Positions 15,001-24,200 of a stretch of 64,000 nt of DNA are shown piece by piece; position 1 is the stretch's first letter; every line of letters begins with the position of its first letter. A model generated the notes under the pieces. That model saw nothing but the letters and a program-made list of their open reading frames with translations, did not search any database and was not told where the DNA came from. The translations under genes were made by a program, and so were the position numbers. This stretch comes from Tipula vernalis (taxonomy: Eukaryota > Arthropoda > Insecta > Diptera > Tipulidae), in contig OY282558.1 of NCBI GenBank assembly GCA_958295665.1, forward strand, positions 460,076,995-460,140,994, written 5' to 3'.

Positions 15001-16283
15001 ATCATTTGAGGTATCAAGAACCGCAATCGGAGCCCAGTTGCAGATTTTGGATTTTTACAGCTCTGAATCGGCTGAGCTATAGTAAGGTGATTTTCTTCGA
15101 ATCAAATTTTCTACGAAATGTATTTAAAAGCAATTACAGGTCCCTTGACCTATCATTTGAGGTATCAAGAACCGCAATCGGAGCCCAGTTGCAGATTTTG
15201 GATTTTTACAGCTCTGAATCGGCTGAGCTATAGTAAGGTGATTTTCTTCGAATCGAATTTTCTACGAAATATATTTTAAAGCAATTACAGGTCCCTTGAC
15301 CTATCATTTGAGGTATCAAGAACCGCAATCGGAGCCCAGTTGCAGATTTTGGATTTTTACAGCTCTGAATCGGCTGAGCTATAGTAAGGTGATTTTCTTT
15401 GAATCGAATTTTCTACGAAATGTATTTTAAAGCAATTACAGGTCCCTTGACCTATCATTTGAGGTATCAAGAACCGCAATCGGAGCCCAGTTGCAGATTT
15501 TGGATTTTTACAGCTCTGAATCGGCTGAGCTATAGTAAGGTGATTTTCTTCGAATCGAATTTTCTACGAAATGTATTTTAAAGCAATTACAGGTCCCTTA
15601 ACCTATCATTTGAGGTATAAGAACCGCAATCGGAGCCCAGTTGCAGATTTTGGATTTTTACAGCTCTGAATCGGCTGAGCTATAGTAAGGTGATTTTCTT
15701 CGAATCGAATTTTCTACGAAATGTATTTAAAAGCAATTACAGGTCCCTTGACCTATCATTTGAGGTATCAAGAACCGCAATCGGAGCCCAGTTGCAGATT
15801 TTGGATTTTTACAGCTCTGAATCGGCTGAGCTATAGTAAGGTGATTTTCTTCGAATCGAATTTTCTACGAAATGTATTTTAAAGCAATTACAGGTCCCTT
15901 GACCTATCATTTGAGGTATCAAGAACCGCAATCGGAGCCCAGTTGCAGATTTTGGATTTTTACAGCTCTGAATCGGCTGAGCTATAGTAAGGTGATTTTC
16001 TTCGAATCGAATTTTCTACGAAATGTATTTTAAAGCAATTACAGGTCCCTTGACCTATCATTTGAGGTATCAAGAACCGCAATCGGAGCCCAGTTGCAGA
16101 TTTTGGATTTTTACAGCTCTGAATCGGCTGAGCTATAGTAAGGTGATTTTCTTCGAATCGAATTTTCTACGAAATGTATTTAAAAGCAATTACAGGTCCC
16201 GAGACCTATCATTTGAGGTATCAAGAACCGCAATCGGAGCCCAATTGCAGATTTTGGATTTTTACAGCTCTGAATCGGCTGAG
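1..16283 (+). repeat. Satellite array, 151-bp monomer, about 108 copies
   Basis: A near-perfect tandem repeat with constant 151-bp spacing from the first base of the window, so the array continues to the left. A few monomers are 150 bp because one C is lost in GAGGTATCAAG (near 4893, 9875 and 15612). Landmarks in each copy are TCCCTTGACCTATCATTTG, GTATCAAGAACCGCAATCGG and GAGCTATAGTAAGGTGATTT. Variant positions (TTTTAAAG or TTTAAAAG, CCCAGTTG or CCCAATTG, GATTTTGG, GATATTGG or GATTTTGGG) mark monomer types that recur in blocks. The overlapping 88-codon frames inside are a by-product of the period: 151 is not a multiple of three, so the frame shifts with every monomer. Confidence 0.98.
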
Positions 16284-16565
16284 CAACCATGAAATGTTTA
16301 GAAAAATTCGAGCAATCCAAATGCAAGTTGGCAAAATAAATATTGGTATCGAGGCCTATTAATAGAGGTATCAACCGACGTAATCGGAGCGTGTCAGATT
16401 TTTTCCGCCCAAAATTTGTGGGCTATAGCACAGTTGATTTTCAATAAAACCGAATTTTCCATGAAATGTTTAGAAAACATCGTGCAATCCAATTGCAAAT
16501 TGGCACAATAAATATAGGTCTCGAAACCTATTGATAGAGATATCAACCGACGTAATCGGAGCAGA
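16284..16565 (+). repeat. Divergent long-form satellite monomers at the array edge
   Basis: After the last regular 151-bp unit come about one and a half diverged units at a spacing near 172 bp (CAATCC at 16313 and 16485). They keep AATCGGAGC, the ACCTATT..AGAG.TATCAA block and GAAATGTTTAG, and they contain the extra segment (GCAATCCAATTGCAAATTGG and similar) that is missing from the 151-bp form but present in the 183-bp satellite at the other end of the window. Confidence 0.85.
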
Positions 16566-16649
16566 CAAAAAAATCTTTTTTTAATCTTTATAAAATAAAT
16601 TTTTGTCACATACTCGAACTCAAAACCAACAAGATATAACCACACTAAA

Positions 16650-17110
16650 CGTTATTATTATTATTATTTGGGGGGCCATGCGGGCGATCAGCCACTTCGC
16701 ACTGCGACCTAAAAGATCTATTGTGCTGGCCCCTGCTTAATTATCCGTCCAGTCAATATTCAGGTTCTTAATGAACCTGACGATACTGCCTCCCGGCACG
16801 TGATACATACTATCTGGGCTTATTGCTCTCCCTCCTAGATGTTTACTACAGCATGTAGTTCCGCTAGAAAGACGGTAGCATTGGAGTCCAAGGACTTCGA
16901 GAGGGTTGTCCCACTCTCGTATATTCCTACTTCTGCCCCGTATTCCGTTTGATTTTACTCTTACGAGTTGCTCGGAATTGCAAATCACCTGTAGGTCACC
17001 CAGCTTTACTACAGGAAGGCTAAATAAAACTGGAGGGTGCCTGGTATCCAGAGTCCGCATATTTTGGACTGATTAACCTATCAGCCATTCATCTTTCGGC
17101 ATATGCTGTT
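16650..17110 (-). pseudogene. Probable 3' end of a non-LTR retrotransposon (ORF2 C-terminus and tail)
   Basis: A less AT-rich island in very AT-rich DNA. On the minus strand a 107-codon frame (17060-16737) ends ...GGSIVRFIKNLNIDWTDN. Its CC-containing middle and VRFIK end resemble the C-terminal region after the Cys/His motif in I/R1/Loa-type ORF2 proteins (weak, by eye). About 60 nt past the stop the sequence ends in repeated AAT (plus strand ATTATTATTATTATT, 16653-16667), the sort of simple-repeat 3' tail left by target-primed insertion. No RT or endonuclease is present, so this would be a 5'-truncated copy. Confidence 0.4.
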
Positions 17111-17185
17111 CCACCTTAGATTAGGGTTTTTTGTCAAGGTTTTCTCCTTTAGCGCCGTACTTTAGCCTGTGCCAAATGGCCAAAA

Positions 17186-17518
17186 ATGTGCCAAGTGGCC
17201 TTAGTTACCAGTGGTTGCCACGAGGAGGCAGTACGTACACTTGCGAATTGTGAACAGGTTACCCCTTACACAATTGTACCCATCACGCAGCTGCCTAATG
17301 ACAAGACCAGAACAGCTCACGTGATTCGCACCCTACTGGAAGGTTACGGAGCTGGTAGATTAATCTACTCAACTTTGATCCCCCCCTCCAATAGACGCCA
17401 AACCACCACACTAAACGTTACCGTCTTACATTGTGAAGAACTCTACGAAATATTATCTAAACAAATTCCCAGAATAAGAATAATCAAAAGGTTAAAAATT
17501 CAATTTTTAAGCTTTTAA
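17186..17518 (+). CDS. Unrecognised 110-codon open frame, probably mobile-element debris
   Basis: Plus-strand frame beginning MCQVALVTSGCHEEAVRTL and including GYGAGRLIYSTLIPPSNRR. It shares the higher-GC composition of the adjoining island (16650-17440), which stops abruptly in poly-A/T-rich DNA near 17510. I do not recognise the protein. No splice or promoter evidence is visible. The shared composition and position suggest it belongs to the same inserted element or an adjacent one. Confidence 0.25.
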   Translation: MCQVALVTSGCHEEAVRTLANCEQVTPYTIVPITQLPNDKTRTAHVIRTLLEGYGAGRLIYSTLIPPSNRRQTTTLNVTVLHCEELYEILSKQIPRIRIIKRLKIQFLSF

Positions 17519-17519
17519 A

Positions 17520-18189
17520 ATGATTTTTTTTTATTACAAATATTTTTTTTTTGTTTATTTATTTATACGAGATTTTTACTTCATTTTTTAATTAATTAAT
17601 CTTTAATTACTTTATCCATTTTTTTCTTATTAATTACATATTTTTGTTTATTATTTAATTTATATACAATTTGGATTTATTTTTAATTACAAAATAACAA
17701 AAAAATGCCGAGTTTAAAATTAGATTAAATGTATATGTATGTATGTATGTATAAAAAAAATTTATTTTACATATTTATGTACGATTAAACTATTTACTTA
17801 TTAAATTTATTTATTTTTCCATTTAATTTTCCTCCATTTTAAATAATATGAAAAACTATATTTATATACCATTTTATTTAGTTACATGTGGGCGTTTTGT
17901 AATAGAGATATTTTTGCTATTAATTAATTAAAAAATAAATTTAATAATACATAATAAAATATATATTTAAAATATAAACATAAAAATTAGAAAAGAAAAG
18001 CCGAAAAAATATTATTTATTTAAATTACATATACATATGAGACATAAAATTTGTTTTTTTTTTATGTAAAATAATTAAAAATAAAAACAGAAATATTTCA
18101 TAATATTAATAAAAATAAACAGTAATAATAATTAAAATATACAATATTTGTATATATTTTTAAAATAAAATTTTCAACTAATATTAAAA
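17520..18189. other. AT-rich Ptp10D 3' flank / 3' UTR
   Basis: Extremely AT-rich, with long A and T runs and a short TATG/TGTA microsatellite (17731-17751). It should contain the Ptp10D 3' UTR on the minus strand, with several AATAAA hexamers (plus-strand TTTATT, for example 18015-18020). No coding signal seen. Confidence 0.5.
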
Positions 18190-18221
18190 TCACATTCCAG
18201 ATTCAGCAATTCCTTCATCGT
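18190..18221 (-). CDS. Ptp10D: Ptp10D terminal exon: last ten residues and stop
   Basis: Only 32 coding nt. A strong acceptor, TTTTTTTCTATTTACAG, is followed by AC, which completes an Asp codon with the G left by the catalytic exon. The joined end reads [13 protein letters not shown] then TGA. Phase fits exactly, and this short acidic end resembles the short-tail C-terminus I recall for insect Ptp10D/Ptp4E proteins (memory, not a search). It is too small for ordinary ORF detection. The 3' UTR would follow downstream in AT-rich sequence with several AATAAA signals on the minus strand, one near 18015-18020. Confidence 0.82.
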
Positions 18222-21200
18222 CTGTAAATAGAAAAAAATTCGATTAATTTAAATTTAGTTGAAATAATTTTAAAAACACTCACTCTCCCTCACAAATTAA
18301 TTAACAATATTGTAAAAACATTTAATCAAATTTAATTTAATTCAGCATGCATTTTGCATAAAGCATATTTTTTAACATTAAGATTGTAATTTGAGTGTCT
18401 GTCTCGGTTTAATTGTGCGCGACGCGAATTGGTACTTTAATATTGGTTTAGCGTAAAAAAGCAGGCCGGCTTAACCATGGGTCTAAGCTCTCTCTAGGAA
18501 GCCAAAACGTTAGATTTAATTGCAGAATGTTTACATTTCAAACAAATTGATGTAGAAGGTGTCCCACAACCTACGAACAAGTGTATCGTAGCGACCTTCT
18601 GCGGTGCTCCTTTAAATTCAAATACGTTAACATTTTAAAATTCCTTCGACAAGTTTTCTTCTAGGAATCACTAGCATAATTTTAAATGTGGCAACGTTGT
18701 AATTAGAGATTGATATTTCTCGACGAAATTTGTTCCTCGAGAAATCAAGCATTTTTTTCTTGAGCTTCTCGAAACTTTTTAGCCAATATGTGGTTTACAG
18801 AGGTGACCGTTCACCGCTAACAAGTACTAGGCTATAATCGGCAATAAAGGGGACCCATCGCAACACCATTGATTTGTTTGTAAAATATGTTAGATGCTGT
18901 AAAATATCCCGATTTTAAATAAAATTCTAAAAGATCTAAAAATTCTGTTCTGGGAATGTTAGCGTGTAAAGCTAAGACAAAACGGAAATATGATGTTATT
19001 TTAGATCTTGGCCCTTCAAACCTTGTGTTTAAAATAACATCGAAGATTGTTTGATTAACACCAAAATTGTTTGACAATTTTATCGCGATTAAGTAATAAA
19101 ACAATAACAAAAAACTTTATGAGTTAAATCAAAGGTTTTAAGCTAGTGTCCTATATTTATTGGTAAGATACATTTGTCTGCCATGTTTGAAACCAAAACC
19201 ATCTGAGATCTGACGAGCGAATACCAAGATTTACTAGTTTTAATTTTTAACCGAATATTGTCGATTTAAAGTACCAATAGAGATAAGACGCTGTAGAGAT
19301 CTAATAATAATTAATAGCTCTAACAACTTACCTGCACACAGCATTGAAAAAAATAAAACCAAGAAAATAATAAATAAATTTAAAAGTAAAAAAGACAATT
19401 TAGAATATGAATATTAGAACCCTAAAATTGCATCTACTATTAAGGAAAAAAAACCATGCAAATAAACAAAAAAAAATATTATAAGCTACCAAACACACCA
19501 ATGAATCATTTTTTTTTTAAAAAGAATTAGTAAAAAAAATTCTATAATTCTAAAAATTTTGAGTACCAACCAATAATATTTCTATTATTATTATTTCCAT
19601 CACCAACCCCGCCATATTCAAATTTATCATCATCATCATGATTTATGAAAACACCCCCGCTATCATCGTCCCCATCATCGTAATTCTGTTTCTCTAAATT
19701 ATTTATTGTGTTCTCACTGATAATGTGCTGTTGATCGGCCATCATCTCCTCATCTAAATTACTTATAATATTTATTCCATCATCTTGTTTCGGCGATGAT
19801 ATCAGTTCACTGTTCTCATTAAATTCATCATCCTCGTCATCCTCGTCGTTTTGACCATTGACATTAACATCATCCATATCATCATTCTCGTATATACTAC
19901 GTCTATCAAATAGATCACATATTTTAGGATTTGTTTCACTTTTTACAATTATAACAATATCCTCCTCGTCAATAATAATATTATTGTTACTATTACTAGT
20001 GTCGTTATCATCATCGATATTATTCACATTTTCATCGTCGTTATTTACATCAAGATTCATCTCGTCGTCATCTTCGTTTTTCACATCAACATCATCTTGA
20101 TGTAACTCCTCGTGTCATCTTTCTGTTTTCCATTGATTTGTTGTTATTTCGTCTTCAAGACATAGTTCAATTGGGGGATTCATTCCTTTACCTTCTTTGA
20201 GGGTGTGTTTGTGTGTGTTTATGTTTGGTATCGGTCAATAGTTTTGGTAGGTACGTAAGCAATAATTGATAAGAAGAAAAATGAAAAGAAAAACAGGTGC
20301 CAACACCACCACCCCAAATTTTTATAAAGGATATAAATATTTTATTTTATTATACAAGAAAATGCCATAAAAATATATAATGTGAAAATTAAAAAAGAAA
20401 ATTATAAATAAATAATATAAAATACCTTAGAGTGTCTGTAAAAGAAACACACCCAAAAGATTTCGTGTCCCTTACAAAAAAATTCTAAACCAGCACTGGA
20501 AACGAAAATAATCAGAAACGATAAGAAAATATTTGTTAATCGGGTGGCTCAAAACGTTCTCGCAACAACTACAAAAGCAAAGTAGGACTATTAACAGATC
20601 GTTATTTGAAATGCCCGTATTACAAGTTTTGGATTTAACTTTTTTATTTAATTCCAATGAAACTCAAATTTGAACTTTAGTAGCTTTATGGAGAAGGCCA
20701 ATCAATGAGGCAAGATACAAAATCTAATTCAATTTGGGCGAACCCATTCAACAATAAAGCGTTTAATAATGTGAGGAAGAGCAAAATCTCAATTACTGCG
20801 AGAATTTAAAAGCCACCCAAAATATCACACGCAATCAACAAATTATTTTTTTTTGGTATAGGGCTTTTTATTTTTGTAGATTTAAGCTTGAGCTTTCAAT
20901 CCCAATTCGGGATCATTATCAAAAGCATAATCTGATTATGCTTTTGATAATGATCCCGAATTGGGATTGAAAGCTCAAGTTTAAATCTACAAAAATAAAG
21001 AGCCCTTTACCAAAAAAAAAAATAATTTGTTTAAATATAAAGAATCGGCTCATTATAAATAAAAATAATTACACGCAATCAAGTTACAATGAAACGCGAT
21101 TTATATAAACTCCTCGTCTACAACAATAGATTATGATGAGTACACAGCACAAAAACCAGACAGACACTCTAAGTCATTTCAAAATGTGTTAAAAAATAAA

Positions 21201-24200
21201 AATTAAAATAAACAAAACCATTAAATAAATTAATCTCCCCCTCAACGCCATATTTCAAAATAAACTTCAAAATTTATTAAAATTAAAATGAAAAACTCGC
21301 AAAATTAAACATAAAAATTTCCTAAAAAACAATTTCGTCCTACCTTCATATCCTTGATTATCATGAATTTCCCTCGGCGCCTGCCCAATATTTTCCTTAC
21401 CATCGAGCACAGCCAATAGACACTGATGCACACAAATGTATTGCTGTTCGGTTTGTACCATCCACACGCGCTCTTTACGCATCGCCCACACAATCCCAAA
21501 GATATCCACATAGTCGGCCACCTGAATCTGTTGCAAGATTCGATCGAGTGTTATAAATGTTCCTGAACGCCCTACTCCAGCGCTACAATGTACAGTAATC
21601 GGTCGCTGTTCTGGCCCAACGCGTTCACGGAATGCACGAACAAATCGAACCAATGTTTGTGGTGGATTTGGTACACCAAAATCAGGCCACGTCGTGAAAT
21701 GGAAATGTCGACAGATACGATTTTGATCACCTTTGCTCATCATGAATTCGGTTATCACCCAATCCGGATAATGGCTATCATTTAGCATCGTAACTTTTAT
21801 ATCACCATAATAGACTGGCACGGTGTCATGCGGCCAATAGTGATCACATTTTTCACGACCTTTTTCATAGCAACGCGTAAGCATAACAATGGCGCGCGAA
21901 TTACTTTCCCAGCACATACGCCAGAAATCATCGCGAGTGGAATGTAATGGTCCTTGTGTTACGATAAATTCACGTGGTGAATTGTGTCCCTGCACATGTG
22001 TGAAAAAAATAAAAAATTCAGTGTTTAGTTTAGATTTCAAACTTTCCGTCAGAATTGCGCAGCTATACTTACGGGCACATAATTAGCATTTATATAATCC
22101 GAACCCTCTTCATCATCCACGGGCTGTAACTTAAAGCGGGAATGATCATACGGCAAAATATTTGTGAAACGATTTTTCGGCCGATTACATGGCAAATCAG
22201 CGAAAGTACACGGCTGATCACGACCCACGTGTTTTAGCTCCTCAAATTCTTCGCTAAATCTAAAATCGGAATCGGCCGACATGACACGATAGTGTTCGGC
22301 GAAATTTTTTATTAAAATTGGACGGCTTGTATCGATGACGCTGTCCGGTAGGGACATATTGTCATTTGCTCGGGCATCTTTTGTTGTTTTGCGTTGGCAA
22401 CTCTGTTTTCGTCGGATTAGTACGAAAGCGATCGAAACAATTAGTATTAGGACGATTGGTACGGTTATGGCCACGATAAGTGATGTATTGTCTTGATCTG
22501 CATGGGAAGTGGACAGAACATACAATTTTCAGAATTAGTATACAAAACACTAAAATCGATAAAACTTAAAAAAAAAAAAAAAAACTCTCGTCTAGAAAAT
22601 TGCGAAGAATATATCAAACGGCCCGAAACTTACCAACTGACAGAAGTCCTTTGCGTGGACGCATGAAAATAAAAATTAGGCGAATTAGAATTGAGGGAAT
22701 TTTTATACACCGCATGGCAAAGCGGTTGGGTTCACACGAAAACACAAAAACATAAATCGATAGTTGGTTTTAAAAAATCAGCGATATCTAAGGTCTTCTC
22801 AAGTCTGTTTAACACACACAAATAAAGCAATTCAAAAAGTCGATGAAAACAAAATCAAAAACTAAACGAAAACGCCCTTTAAGTTTCAAGGTCTTTCGAT
22901 AAGCTCTAAAAATAAAACAAAATCGTTAAACGCTTACCTGTTTGTATCGGAAAACTGTAGGCTGTATCCGTAAATTTATCAGGCGCTGTAAACGCCCTCA
23001 CCTTAACCTTATAGGTGGTACCCGATTTTAGAGGTCCATTACAGTATCCAGTTTGTCGATTATCACAGTTTTCCGCTCCAATCGTAAATGTCTCGACAGA
23101 ACTATTTTTGAACGGATAGAATGGTTCGATCACCTGGAACGGTGGCCAAACACTGTAAAATTGAACATCTCGCCAACTGGGCATTTCCAGGCCAGAAGCA
23201 TTTTTCGTATCATCTTCGGCCACAATAATCGTGTACATGATAACGGCACCATTCTGATCGGAGAAATAATTTTTACGGAATCGTATTTGAATGGTCGACG
23301 AACTGCGATACACTTCGGTTGGTACAACTTGAGGGCCGGGTTTGGGTGGTGCCAATATAGGCATTTTCTGTTTCCATTGCGTTTCAGGCCCATACCCGAT
23401 TGCGGTTTTAGCCTGAATCCTAAATATGTAAGTCTTGCCGGGCAATAAATTTTTTATAGCCCCATTAAGCTCGACTGGTTTGAAATCTCGTACTTGCGTA
23501 TGTGGTGATCCCTCTAAACCGTAGGTTATCGAAAATTGTCTTATGACACCATTTTGTTCAGACGTCGGAAGGGTCCATTCGAATTTTATTTCACTCGGCT
23601 GAATATCAACAGGTTCGAAACGTTCCACTCGACCAGGGACGGATTCTTTTGTAGTAAAATTGGTCGAAACTGGAAGACTGCTGCGTAGCACGCTCGATTC
23701 AGTCCCGGAACGGACCACCACAGTGAATGTATAATTTCGATGTGGTTTAAGATCGCGTATCGTAATACTGTTGTGTACGGTTAAATTTTGAACGTAATTG
23801 GAATCAGTTTTCAGGTACTGGAACTGGACCTCAAAAGCATTGTAATCTCCTTTCGGTTTATCCCACTGTAATGTAATTTCAGTGTCTGAGATTCGGGTTG
23901 CATTAATCTGGGTAATTGGATCTGGATACAATCGGTCTTGTCGCTGAATCGGCTGGCTAGTCACACCACCACTAACGGTCCACACTGTGATGTTGTAAAA
24001 ACGACCTGGGACTAATCCATGGAAAGTTACTTTCCGATCTGTGTCGTTGACCAATTTCTCTTTATCGGAGATGTCAGGATCTCCCAATGAAAACCGATAT
24101 AAATCAAATGTTGATGACTGTAATGGTGTTGGTGTATACGTAAGAGTGACAGTTTCTCGTTCCGCAATTTTGTTCACAATCAAGACTTCTGACTGTATGA

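Noticed and set aside
1..16283. CRISPR array
   Set aside because: Repeats are contiguous with no variable spacers, and the DNA is eukaryotic.
171..16292. Dozens of overlapping plus-strand 88-codon open frames in the left array
   Set aside because: They are identical by repetition, overlap each other in shifting frames because the monomer is 151 bp, have no splice or promoter signals, and are explained by satellite homogenisation.
19858..20100. Plus-strand Ser/Ile/Leu-rich frame opposite the acidic tail
   Set aside because: The expected complement of GAT/GAC-rich coding sequence. The minus strand fits the Ptp10D phase and has the more protein-like composition.
20930..20980. Hammerhead-ribozyme-like core (GATAATGA-stem-TTGAAA) in the foldback arms
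   Set aside because: The CTGANGA and GAAAC core bases are not matched, and the flanking stems expected for a hammerhead are not evident.
21305..21511. Second minus-strand frame overlapping the catalytic exon, and plus-strand frames over 21.6-25.9 kb
   Set aside because: Shadows of the Ptp10D exons in other frames; no conserved features of their own.
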